Of a stretch of DNA of 64,000 nt, positions 26,237 through 34,873 are shown piece after piece; position 1 is the stretch's first letter; each line of letters begins with the position of its first letter. This stretch comes from Catonella massiliensis (GTDB lineage Bacteria > Bacillota > Clostridia > Lachnospirales > Lachnospiraceae), in NCBI RefSeq assembly GCF_016651435.1, contig NZ_JAEPRJ010000001.1:1798001-1862000 (forward strand), in the 5' to 3' direction. Both the position numbers and the translations under genes were made by a program. The notes beneath the pieces were generated by a model. The model had not been told where the DNA came from. It saw nothing but the letters and a program-made list of their open reading frames with translations, and did not search any database.

Positions 26237-26682
26237 TTCCCCATTTCATCAAGTTTGTATATAGTTTTTTTAATCAGTCTCAGAAGTTCATTATAGCACT
26301 CCTCATAGTCAACCAGAGTTCCACCGTATGGGTCTTTTACCTCCCCTTCTTCGCCATTAAACTCCTTTATTGAAAATATATTGTTTTCAATCTCGTATTT
26401 ATCGATGGTCTGTTTCTTTTGTTTGTCAGTCATTGTGAGTATGAGCGCATTTTCAGTTATATCTTCCTTTGTAAGCTCCTTTGAGAACTCCACCGCACAG
26501 GTAAGACCGTGATTCTCAAGGACTGAGACAGCCTTTTCATTGACAGGCTCAGAAAAAAGTACAACAAGCCCTCTTGATATAGCCTGAATATTCTCATTCT
26601 CTGTCAGACTCTTGTATATGGTTTCTGCGATTGGCCCCTTGGAATGATTTCCCTCACACACAAATATAATTCTATCGTACAC
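26233..26682 (-). CDS. Low-molecular-weight protein phosphatase with altered P-loop
   Basis: The 149-residue protein is laid out like LMW protein tyrosine/arginine phosphatases: P-loop at the N-terminus, 'ITDKQKKQ'-like middle and the general-acid loop 'VKDPYGGTLVDYEEC'. The P-loop reads Cys9-Glu-Gly-Asn-His-Ser-Lys15, so the invariant Arg of CX5R is Lys and the usual 'NICRSP' is 'NHSKGP'. Activity could be reduced or changed. The start is GTG with AGGAGG upstream. Its neighbours are tsaC and rpiB, as for YwlE-type phosphatases. Confidence 0.85.
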   Translation of the reverse strand: MYDRIIFVCEGNHSKGPIAETIYKSLTENENIQAISRGLVVLFSEPVNEKAVSVLENHGLTCAVEFSKELTKEDITENALILTMTDKQKKQTIDKYEIENNIFSIKEFNGEEGEVKDPYGGTLVDYEECYNELLRLIKKTIYKLDEMGK

Positions 26683-26730
26683 AGTTACCTCCTGTACAAG
26701 CCAAAAGCTGTTGGAAAAAGTAAAAATTCT

Positions 26731-27786
26731 TTACTCTTTTATCATTATGATATTATATCCCGCAGATTTATGCAACCTGTTCATGATGGCAAAGCCAAGC
26801 CTATTCTCATCAAATCCCTCAGAAAAAATGACTTCTGCGCCAACATCATCAAACCTCCTGAGAGCGTCAAAAAGATTGTGCGCAATGCTTTCTCCATCTT
26901 CCCTGCTGCCTACGGATATAACCACATCAGCCTTATAATACATCTTTGTTTCATCAGTTGCAAGTACAGCAGTTTTCTTTCCCGCAGACTTTGCTATTTC
27001 CTCATTTATTCTCTCTACTACCCTTTCAGGCTTACCCTTGTATATGGTCATCTTGCCCTTAGGTGCATAATGCCTGTATTTCATACCGGGCGCCTTAGGC
27101 TTTAAGTCCTTATCAGGGCTAAGGCTCTTAACCACTTCATCAATCTCTACCCTTCCTATGGCTTCAGACAGCATTTCCTCAGTAATGAAGCCCGGTCTAA
27201 GTATTACAGGTACATCTCCTGTTACATCTACAATTGTAGATTCAAGGCCTATGTCAACTGCCCCTCCGTCAATCACCATATCTATCTTACCATCAAGGTC
27301 GAGGATGACGTGTGAAGCCTTGGTAGGACTTGGCCTTCCTGATGAATTGGCACTTGGAGCCGCAATAGGTACACCTGAAGCATTTATTAGCTCTCTTGCT
27401 ATCTTATTGGAAGGCATCCTTACCGCAACGCTCTCTAGTCCTCCTGTAGTCCTGTAAGGCACGATATCACTCTTTTTAAGCACCATAGTAAGAGGTCCCG
27501 GCCAGAATTCCTCAGCAAGGATAAGGGCAGTCTTTGGTATTTCCTTTACTATACTCTTTATTTCATCAAATTCACTAATATGCAGGATAAGAGGATTGTC
27601 GGAAGGCCTTCCCTTTGCCTCATATATCTTAGGAACTGCGTTTTCATCAAGTCCGTTAGCACCAAGGCCATACACAGTTTCCGTTGGAAAGGCCACAAGG
27701 CCGCCTTTCTTTATGATACCTGCAGCCTTCTTTATACCTTCCTTTATGTCATATTCATCCCTTAGATCCACATATTCCGTCTTCAT
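26731..27786 (-). CDS. tsaC: Threonylcarbamoyl-AMP synthase (Sua5/YwlC type)
   Basis: The 351-residue enzyme makes threonylcarbamoyl-AMP from threonine, bicarbonate and ATP for the t6A modification of tRNA. The YrdC domain shows 'GLVAFPTETVYGLGANG', 'KGRPSDNPLILHI' and 'IAAPSANSSGRPSPT'; a C-terminal Sua5 domain begins near 'APGMKYRHYAPK'. The length fits the two-domain Sua5 form. The gene lies 4 bases after the helicase gene ends and leads into the phosphatase and rpiB genes. Confidence 0.95.
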   Translation of the reverse strand: MKTEYVDLRDEYDIKEGIKKAAGIIKKGGLVAFPTETVYGLGANGLDENAVPKIYEAKGRPSDNPLILHISEFDEIKSIVKEIPKTALILAEEFWPGPLTMVLKKSDIVPYRTTGGLESVAVRMPSNKIARELINASGVPIAAPSANSSGRPSPTKASHVILDLDGKIDMVIDGGAVDIGLESTIVDVTGDVPVILRPGFITEEMLSEAIGRVEIDEVVKSLSPDKDLKPKAPGMKYRHYAPKGKMTIYKGKPERVVERINEEIAKSAGKKTAVLATDETKMYYKADVVISVGSREDGESIAHNLFDALRRFDDVGAEVIFSEGFDENRLGFAIMNRLHKSAGYNIIMIKE

Positions 27787-27790
27787 ATCA

Positions 27791-29374
27791 TTACCTCGCG
27801 TTTGCAGGCTCTATGTTTATCTTCTTTCCTTTAATCTTCGCATTCTTCATAGCATGAAGAACTTCCTTACCATTCTCTGCAGGCACCTCTACAAAGGTGT
27901 ACTTGTCATACATCTGGATTTCTCCTACGAGCTTGCCTGAGATGCCTGACTCACCTGCTATTGCTCCAAGGATGTCACCAGGCTTAACCCTGTCCTTCTT
28001 TCCAATGTTGATGAAGAGTCTCACCATACCGCTTTCATTGCTTCCTCCAAAATCAACATCCGAATCGGACGCCTCATCACTGCTGCTCTCCTTAGAAGAA
28101 AGATAAAGCTTTAAGAAAGCCGCTGCCACATCAAGAGAGGTGAAGTCTTCTTCATTTACCTTCTGCTCGATAAGCTCTGTCATCTTGGTTAAGTCTTCAT
28201 TCTCAATAATCTCTGAAAGCTCGCTAAAGAGGCTGTCTACCCTTGTATTGGTAACATCATCAAGTGATGGCACAGGCTTAAGCCTAATCTTAGTATGGCA
28301 GTAACGCTGAATCTCTTTAAGCTTGTACACCTCTTTACCGCTTACAAAGGAAAGGGCAAGGCCTGATTTACCGGCTCTTCCGGTTCTTCCGATTCTATGT
28401 ACATAGTATTCGTCATCCTGTGGCAAATCGTAGTTGATAACAAGGTCAACTCCCTTTACGTCAAGTCCTCTAGCAGCCACGTCAGTAGCTACAAGGATTT
28501 CGGTCTTTCCATTACGGAAATTGCCCATTACCCTGTCTCTCTGCTGCTGCTTAAGGTCACCGTGAAGACCCTCTGCAAAGTAGCCTCTGCCCTGAAGTTC
28601 ACCTGCAACCTCTTCTACCTTCTTCTTGGTATTACAGAATACTATACTTAACTCAGGATTGTAGATATCAAGAAGTCTTGAAAGAATCTCATCCTTGTAG
28701 TTTCTTCTTACCTCAAAGTAATACTGCTCTATGTTCTCAACTGTAAGCTCTTTTTTAGCTATCTTTATATTCTGTGCCTTTTTCTGATACTTCCTTGTGA
28801 TGTCAAGGATTGGCTTTGGCATGGTAGCTGAAAAAAGCATGGTCTGTCTCTCCTCAGGCACTTCAGCTAGGATGGTCTCTATATCATCTCTAAATCCCAT
28901 ATCAAGCATCTCGTCAGCTTCATCAAGTACCATAATCTTAACCTGGTCAAACTTCACTGTCTTCCTTCGCATGTGATCCATTACACGGCCAGGAGTTCCC
29001 ACTATAATCTGTGCTCCCTGCTTCAAGGACTTTATCTGCTTAACTATGTCCTGTCCGCCGTACACAGGCACCAGCTTGATGCCATGCATATATCTGGATA
29101 GCTTTCTTATCTCTCCACATACCTGAAGCGCAAGTTCTCTGGTAGGGCAAAGTACTACGGCCTGTAAATGCTTATTGCTCGAATCAATATTATTTAAGAT
29201 AGGTATAGAAAATGCTGCTGTCTTTCCTGTTCCTGTCTGTGCCTGGCCTAAGATATCCTTTCCTGTGATGGCTACAGGTATGGCCTCAGTCTGGATAGGA
29301 GTTGCCTCCTCGTAGCCAAGCTCCTTTACAGCCTTTAATATACGCTCATCAAGTTCCATTTCATTAAATTTCAA
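27791..29374 (-). CDS. DEAD-box RNA helicase with DbpA-type C-terminal domain
   Basis: The helicase shows 'AQTGTGKT', 'PTRELA', 'TPGR', 'DEAD', 'SAT' and 'HRIGRTGRAG' in order, then an acidic Ser-rich linker and a C-terminal DbpA RNA-binding fold ('VRLFINIGKKDRVKPGDILG'). The architecture matches CshA/DeaD-type cold-shock and ribosome-assembly helicases. I place the start at the TTG at 29374, because AGGTGG lies nine bases before it; an ATG at 29407 opens a longer frame without a good ribosome site, and an ATG at 29359 is a further option. It is followed four bases later by tsaC. Confidence 0.92.
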   Translation of the reverse strand: MKFNEMELDERILKAVKELGYEEATPIQTEAIPVAITGKDILGQAQTGTGKTAAFSIPILNNIDSSNKHLQAVVLCPTRELALQVCGEIRKLSRYMHGIKLVPVYGGQDIVKQIKSLKQGAQIIVGTPGRVMDHMRRKTVKFDQVKIMVLDEADEMLDMGFRDDIETILAEVPEERQTMLFSATMPKPILDITRKYQKKAQNIKIAKKELTVENIEQYYFEVRRNYKDEILSRLLDIYNPELSIVFCNTKKKVEEVAGELQGRGYFAEGLHGDLKQQQRDRVMGNFRNGKTEILVATDVAARGLDVKGVDLVINYDLPQDDEYYVHRIGRTGRAGKSGLALSFVSGKEVYKLKEIQRYCHTKIRLKPVPSLDDVTNTRVDSLFSELSEIIENEDLTKMTELIEQKVNEEDFTSLDVAAAFLKLYLSSKESSSDEASDSDVDFGGSNESGMVRLFINIGKKDRVKPGDILGAIAGESGISGKLVGEIQMYDKYTFVEVPAENGKEVLHAMKNAKIKGKKINIEPANAR

Positions 29375-29431
29375 ATTATAATTCCACCTTTCGTGTTCAA
29401 ATAACATTCTCTTATTGATTATCTATTACTG

Positions 29432-29463
29432 AAAGAAAAGGGCATCTCCGTAATGAGATGCCC
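29432..29463 (-). terminator. Terminator after the secreted protein gene
   Basis: On the minus strand GGGCATCTC-N6-GAGATGCCC is followed by TTTTCTTT, 50 bases past the stop of the gene at 29514-30212 and ahead of the helicase gene. Confidence 0.8.
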
Positions 29464-29513
29464 GGTAACTGATAGATTATAGCATAGAGGCAGGATTTTT
29501 GTCAAATAGCAGA

Positions 29514-30212
29514 TTATTTAATCCCCTTAGCCTTTTTGAATTTTTTATATGCCTCTCTAATTGTATCACCTTTGATAAATTCCCCTGTTGTTTCACTGTT
29601 ATTACCCAAGGCTCGTTTCAGTTTAGCCTTATATTTTTTTTCAGAAATTTCAACACCTTTATAATAATATGTATGTTCTATTGGGATTTTTCCATCCTCT
29701 TTATCTTCATAATGCCCTGACCATACCTTTACAAACTTCCCTTTTTTTATCGAATATACATCATCAGAAAAATAACCCATATATGCAAATGGATTATGAA
29801 GAATATTTTTCTTTTCTACATATCCCAGCATAAGTCTGTCGGTATTTAATGCAACAACACCTTTGTTATATGTACAAACCAAGCAGCCTGCAGCGGAAAA
29901 TCCCCCCTCTACCACAAGTTCAGGTATATTGTCATTATTCAGATATATAAATGAATAAGGGGAATCATGTGCCACTGCTTTCGAAAAATTCTCTCTCACA
30001 TACTTCTCGTAAGCAGGCAGGATTACTTTCTCAAACTTCCTTATTTCTGCCTTCTTTTTAGCCGTAGATTTTTTTGCTGCCTCATTCTTCGTCACTGCCA
30101 AGGTTTCTTTGTGCAATTCTGCACCGCATACCTTTTCTTCAACTACCAGTACGAAAGATACTATAATTAAAAAACTAACCACATACATATACCACTTTAA
30201 TTTTAGCTTCAT
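29514..30212 (-). CDS. Secreted protein with Lys-rich segment, unknown function
   Basis: The 232-residue protein has an N-terminal hydrophobic segment (about residues 8-24) likely to be a signal peptide or anchor, a Lys/Ala-rich stretch ('KNEAAKKSTAKKKAEIRKF') and a C-terminal domain with 'PYSFIYLNNDNIPELVVEGG', a phrase common in secreted Lachnospiraceae proteins that resembles a calcium-loop-like strand. I do not know its function. It is a single gene with its own terminator. Confidence 0.7.
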   Translation of the reverse strand: MKLKLKWYMYVVSFLIIVSFVLVVEEKVCGAELHKETLAVTKNEAAKKSTAKKKAEIRKFEKVILPAYEKYVRENFSKAVAHDSPYSFIYLNNDNIPELVVEGGFSAAGCLVCTYNKGVVALNTDRLMLGYVEKKNILHNPFAYMGYFSDDVYSIKKGKFVKVWSGHYEDKEDGKIPIEHTYYYKGVEISEKKYKAKLKRALGNNSETTGEFIKGDTIREAYKKFKKAKGIK

Positions 30213-30253
30213 TTATCATTCCTCCTGATCACTTATATATTTACCAAGTTTAT

Positions 30254-30295
30254 AAAAGCCTTACAAACCGGTTTTAGTTCGGATATAAGGCTTTT
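30254..30295 (-). terminator. Terminator after the CHAP/ricin protein gene
   Basis: The arms AAAAGCCTTA and TAAGGCTTTT enclose a 22-base loop that can form its own small stem (CCGAAC/ CCGGTTTG region). It lies 57 bases past the stop at 30352. Confidence 0.65.
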
Positions 30296-30351
30296 AAATG
30301 TTAAAATCAGATAACCTAAAACAAGCATATAATTCTTATATAAGCTCTAAC

Positions 30352-32640
30352 CTATTTTTTAATATAAATTAAGTGCTTTCTAAGTTCATTCTTTTTCATG
30401 TTTACAAAAAGACCATCTGCACTTATATCATCTTTGTTCAGGTTAGGTAAGGTTTTATGTCCTGATTTTATATCCAAAAAATATAGCTTTGCTCCCTTAA
30501 GCTTGCTCCAGGTCTTTTTGCTTACATCTTTTCTTACTACTCTTTTTATCTGGATTTCAATTTTCTTACCGGCAGCTTTATTACAGATATCTTCTAAAGC
30601 ATCACCTGATATAGTAACAGTTCCTATAGGTAACTCAAGTTTAAGAGTTTCCAACTCTTCATCTAACATATCCTCAATAGATTTTAATGTAAGATTAACT
30701 GTTAATTTCTTAAAGTTCTCAGGAACAGCCTTAGCTTCGACAGTTATTACGCCCTCATCTTCCAGTTCATCTAATGCCTTATAAACAGCATCCTCTGATA
30801 TATTTAATGCATATTTATTATTTTTATATTTTTTTAGTACAGGAACAAGTCTTACCTCAACATTACCAGATGTAATATCGTATTTATTCTGATTTTTAAC
30901 AGGTTCATTATTATTCTCAGCACTATTTTCAACGCTGTTTTCAGTAATTTTCTCATATACTGCATAAATATCAGTATTACCGGTTATATTGGTATAATTC
31001 TTATCCCAGCCTTTGAAGATATAGCCGGTTTTTAACGGAGCTACCGGAGCTGTAGCATTGGCATTTTTCTTAACAGATTCTTTTTTAATAAGGGTTCCGC
31101 TACTATCTAAAAATCTTACAATACAACTTGCTTCCTGCTTCTTTGCATCTTCTTGTTTTTTAGCATTTTCATCTGTTTTCTTTGAATCTTCATTGAGTTT
31201 TTCCAGTCTGAATTTTTGAGCTTTGCTTCCATTCGGGATAATCTGCCAGATATTTGCACCATTTTTTTCTATCCACTCATTTTCTACATCAAACATAAAA
31301 CCTGAGTGCTTAGCCATCATTCCAAAGGTTCCATCTGCATTCTTTACAAGATACCATCTCTGATTATCTGTTCCCGTCCAATACCACAAAAGAACATTAG
31401 CTCCAAGATTCTTACTGATATCCTTTACATCAAAAACCTTATTTCTTAGTTCGTTTGTAATCTTATATGTTCCATCTTCTAAAACTTCAAAGTTCCACAC
31501 CTGATTCTTTTGACCATTAGCCTTACTTATATATACATTAGGTGCTTCAACGCTCATATTATCATCAGCAGTTACAGCCATGTCAGCGTTACCAACTGTC
31601 TTTATGATGTATTTACCATTGCTTACAGAAGTCGTAGTTGAAGCCGGCTTGAAAGGATTTTCTATAATAAACTTCTGTGCCCTGCTGCCATTTGGTACAA
31701 TCTGCCAGATATTTGCTCCTTCTTTATCTAACCACTCGTACTCTACATCAAATCTGAAATGTGAATGCTTGGCTATAAGCCCAAAAGTTCCGTCAGGATT
31801 TTTTGTCAGATACCATCTCTGATTATCTGTTCCCGTCCAGTTCCACAACAAAATATTAGTTTCGTTATCCTTAAGTATATCCTTGACATCAAGCACCTTA
31901 TTTCTAAGTTTATTTACAATTTTATAACTTCCATCTCCTAAAACTTCAAAATACCAAAGCTGATTATCAGCTAAATTGTTTTTACTGATATATACATTAG
32001 GAGCTTCAACTCCCATGTTACTATCAGCTGTAACAACCATATTGCTGCTGCCAAGAGTTTTGATTATATACCAACCATTATATATTTCAGTTGTAGTGCT
32101 TGGGAGCGGAGGCACTGAATCTGTTTTAAAATCAGGTCTAATATAATGTGTGAAGTAAGCCTTCCTAAATATGCCCTTTTTAACCGGATCATAGTTACCG
32201 TAGCTATTCTTCCCGCTTCGGTTTTGATCCATAATCTCAACCGTATCATTGTTGGCACTTAGAACAATTCCTACATGGCCGTAAGGACCCGCAGTAGTCG
32301 CCGCCACATCACCGGGCTGTGGCACAAAGTTACCTGTAGTAGGGTATTTTGTCCAACCGGCAGGTGGATTGCTCCAGGTAAACGCATTAGCATTTCCCCA
32401 AAGTATAGGCTTACCTAAGTATTGATAATAAAAACTCAAAAAATCAACACATTGTGCACCATTTTGTGCACCATATTGTCTGTCAAAGTCTAAAAATTTA
32501 CCTTCCTGACTTCTGACCCAATTTAGTGCCTCTTCTCTGGTACGGGCAGTTTCTGCATACGCGTTAACATTAAAGATATAACTAACCAAAAATGTAAATA
32601 CAAAAACTACAGTTACAATCCTTTTTCCTATTTTGTTCAT
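30352..32640 (-). CDS. Secreted CHAP-domain protein with two ricin-type lectin repeats
   Basis: The predicted 762-residue protein has a signal peptide ending near 'NAYAET', a CHAP amidase domain (about 35-165) with Cys64 in 'GAQCVDFLSFY' and His122 in 'YGHVGIV', then two ricin-B-like repeats of about 140 residues each, both with 'WTGTDNQRWYLVKN'-like QxW motifs. A Listeria-type InlB B-repeat ('TGYIFKGWDKNYTNITGN') and an unrecognised C-terminal domain follow. It probably cuts peptidoglycan or peptide amides while binding glycans. I start at 32640 because GGGAGGAG precedes that ATG. No cell-wall anchor motif is seen. Confidence 0.88.
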   Translation of the reverse strand: MNKIGKRIVTVVFVFTFLVSYIFNVNAYAETARTREEALNWVRSQEGKFLDFDRQYGAQNGAQCVDFLSFYYQYLGKPILWGNANAFTWSNPPAGWTKYPTTGNFVPQPGDVAATTAGPYGHVGIVLSANNDTVEIMDQNRSGKNSYGNYDPVKKGIFRKAYFTHYIRPDFKTDSVPPLPSTTTEIYNGWYIIKTLGSSNMVVTADSNMGVEAPNVYISKNNLADNQLWYFEVLGDGSYKIVNKLRNKVLDVKDILKDNETNILLWNWTGTDNQRWYLTKNPDGTFGLIAKHSHFRFDVEYEWLDKEGANIWQIVPNGSRAQKFIIENPFKPASTTTSVSNGKYIIKTVGNADMAVTADDNMSVEAPNVYISKANGQKNQVWNFEVLEDGTYKITNELRNKVFDVKDISKNLGANVLLWYWTGTDNQRWYLVKNADGTFGMMAKHSGFMFDVENEWIEKNGANIWQIIPNGSKAQKFRLEKLNEDSKKTDENAKKQEDAKKQEASCIVRFLDSSGTLIKKESVKKNANATAPVAPLKTGYIFKGWDKNYTNITGNTDIYAVYEKITENSVENSAENNNEPVKNQNKYDITSGNVEVRLVPVLKKYKNNKYALNISEDAVYKALDELEDEGVITVEAKAVPENFKKLTVNLTLKSIEDMLDEELETLKLELPIGTVTISGDALEDICNKAAGKKIEIQIKRVVRKDVSKKTWSKLKGAKLYFLDIKSGHKTLPNLNKDDISADGLFVNMKKNELRKHLIYIKK

Positions 32641-32673
32641 AATCTCTCCTCCCATTTAATTTAATAATCTCTC

Positions 32674-32718
32674 GGAATCTCTAAGCCAGTAAATATAAGG
32701 CTTTCAGATTCCTTTTTT
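32674..32718 (+). terminator. Hairpin with T tract at the island edge
   Basis: GGAATCT (32674-32680) pairs with AGATTCC (32706-32712), with an inner stem GCC/GGC, and is followed by six T residues on the plus strand. It may stop plus-strand transcription entering from the left, or be part of the left end of the transposase element. Confidence 0.4.
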
Positions 32719-32762
32719 ATTAAAATCCCCCACTTTTTTTGACAAAAACACTTGACAAATCT

Positions 32763-32813
32763 ATCGAAAAATGCGGCGCTACGCGCCCTTATTTATAATA
32801 CATATTTTTCGAT
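32763..32813 (+). other. Inverted repeat in the leader of the truncated transposase gene
   Basis: The 10-bp arms ATCGAAAAAT (32763-32772) and ATTTTTCGAT (32804-32813) enclose a loop with a GC-rich core GCGGCGCTACGCGC. The right arm ends immediately before the ribosome site TGGAGGCG. It could be a hairpin limiting transposase translation or part of the transposon end. Confidence 0.4.
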
Positions 32814-32826
32814 TGGAGGCGATTTT

Positions 32827-33999
32827 ATGTTACCTGTTAACTGTGGCAGCCATGCCGACTACCAAAACTTTGTTGTTAAAAATCTTCGTAAATATTATCC
32901 TAACCCGGATGCAATTGCCCGCTCTACTTGGGATATCATTGAACGTTTTTGGACTTTGGATTTATCTTACACTGATGAACTCATGCGTGATAAATACTCT
33001 AAATTTGGTCCGGCTCCAAGAACACCTTCCTGCATGCAACGCTCTTATCTTTTATCCATTGACTTTAAGGTTACTTCCATAACCGATTGGGTCGCTCAAC
33101 TTAAAATCAATCCATTGTACGCAATACTCAGCGGTTTCGAAGTAGGAAATATACCGGGTGTCGGTACTTTTTATGATTTTTTTAACCGCTTATGGGATTC
33201 TGAAGATAATAATCTTTCTCCCAGGATTCATCCCGTAAAAGCGAATGTAAAGAAACCACAAAGCAAAGGTGCAAAAGCTGCATCTGTTGAAAAAGTAACC
33301 GTTGACCAGCTGATTACCAGGCATGACCACACTACTTTTATTCCTGAACAGCAGCCTTATCATTCACTGCTTCAAATTTATAAAAAGCAGTTTCTTGATG
33401 TGTCTGTATCTAAAGGATTAATCAATGCTGATTCTTTATCTGTAGCAGGTGACGGCACTCCTGTTGTTACCTCTCATAGAATAAGAAGCAGCCGTATTTG
33501 TTGCTGTCGCAAAAAGGGTATTTCTGAATGCAGCTGTGACAGATACTTTTCCCAACCGGACTGCGATATCGGATGGGATTCTTCCAGAGACTGTTGGTAT
33601 CATGGATATGATTTATATATGCTGGTTGCATCCGATTCTGAAAGCGACCTGCCTGTTTTCCCTTTATTAAATCCTGCTTCTAAACATGATTCTCATGGAT
33701 TTTTAGAAACATTTTTCAGAATGAAATCCCTTCTTCCTGATTTCATCGTTACAAAGCTCCTTTTAGATTCTGCCCATGATGCAATGCCTATCTACGAGTA
33801 CTGTAAACAGGAAAACATCACGCCTTTCATTGATTTGAATGAAAAACGTGGTATCAAAGTCAAATACAAAAACGACTTTACCATCGGTAAGGATGGTGTC
33901 CCTGTCTGTAAAGAAGGATTTGGGTATTATAGACTCCATCCCCTTGTACTGCTCAAAAATAATCTCATGCTGGTGCTCACATACATCTCGTCCATCTGA
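32827..33999 (+). pseudogene. Truncated DDE transposase (IS4/IS1182-like)
   Basis: The frame starts at the ATG at 32827 after TGGAGGCG and gives 390 residues. A zinc-like cysteine cluster ('ICCCRKKGISECSCDRYF') and two of the three expected catalytic acids ('SVAGDGTPV' and 'KLLLDSAHDA') are seen. Homology appears to stop near 'DGVPVCKEG' at about 33920; the expected C-terminal third with the catalytic Glu is absent, and the last 25 or so codons read the antisense of the phosphotransferase gene. It is a transposon fragment that can no longer move by itself. The family label is tentative. Confidence 0.75.
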
Positions 34000-34824
34000 T
34001 AGTTTTCCTAATGGGAGCAACAAGATTTCAAGCTGCTGTATTGCAACAAGCATTTTCAAGCTTTCCCAAAAGCCTTCCGAGGGATGTCCTCCAAAATATC
34101 CGTCTATCTGTCCTTTTGCAAATTCAGAGCTTTTTTCGGCGCTCACAAATATACGAACAAAATCTTCAATAGGATTACCTATTAAGTTGTAAACCCAATC
34201 AATAATCCATATATCCCCAGTGCTACCTTCAATTATATTTCCTATATGAAAATCACCATGCAACAAACAATGTTTGCTTTCTGTATCACAGTAAGGTGTC
34301 CCTAGAATATAATCTCTGAAGATGCTCCCTCTGTATGTGTATTGTCCGGCGATTTCAAGTTCCACATATTTTTCAAGGATATATTTTATTCGTTTGTTCA
34401 AGAGCATATGTTTAGGTTCACATACAGCATGGTAATCCAATTCATGTATCCTTTTAAGATACTTACCAGCTGCAATACCTCTTTTGTACTTTTCTTCACT
34501 TGGAGCATTTCCCAATAGCAATATGTCAACCGATGTGCCAGGAATCCATTCAAGCAGTTCATATGGGAGTAAATCCACATCGGTTTTCCCGACTTCAAGT
34601 ATCAATGGAGTATGGATGCCATTCTCCAAGATACGTCTATTGATTTCGGCATTCAATTGCACATTACGCTCATTATTATAGCTGTATATTTTGAGAAGAT
34701 ACTTACTACCATCATGTGCAGTGAGCATATATTTCACAGATTCTGATCCGGCATCAAGACGTTTTGTCTTTTTTATACCCCCATGTTTTTCTAAAGTAAT
34801 CAAATGACATTTTATGCTATCCAT
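33763..34824 (-). CDS. Aminoglycoside-phosphotransferase-like kinase with replaced 3' end
   Basis: The protein has the APH/choline-kinase fold: 'KYLLKIYSYNNERNVQLNAE' with the ATP lysine, the Brenner motif 'LLHGDFHIGNI', and 'IWIIDWVYNLIGNPIEDFVR' with the DFG-equivalent Asp. The natural C-terminus seems to be 'EQYKGMESIIP' (about 33930); the following 55 or so residues are antisense transposase sequence, so the gene has lost its own stop. I use the ATG at 34824; a GTG at 34842 is an alternative. The substrate is unknown and resistance should not be assumed. Confidence 0.75.
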   Translation of the reverse strand: MDSIKCHLITLEKHGGIKKTKRLDAGSESVKYMLTAHDGSKYLLKIYSYNNERNVQLNAEINRRILENGIHTPLILEVGKTDVDLLPYELLEWIPGTSVDILLLGNAPSEEKYKRGIAAGKYLKRIHELDYHAVCEPKHMLLNKRIKYILEKYVELEIAGQYTYRGSIFRDYILGTPYCDTESKHCLLHGDFHIGNIIEGSTGDIWIIDWVYNLIGNPIEDFVRIFVSAEKSSEFAKGQIDGYFGGHPSEGFWESLKMLVAIQQLEILLLPLGKLSDGRDVCEHQHEIIFEQYKGMESIIPKSFFTDRDTILTDGKVVFVFDFDTTFFIQINERRDVFLFTVLVDRHCIMGRI

Positions 34825-34873
34825 CTTGAAACATCCATACACTTTCTCAATTGTTGGTTATAACTAGAATATT

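Noticed and set aside
33763..34824. Antibiotic resistance call for the APH-like gene
   Set aside because: The protein is only distantly typed by fold motifs, and its C-terminus is foreign; substrate cannot be inferred.
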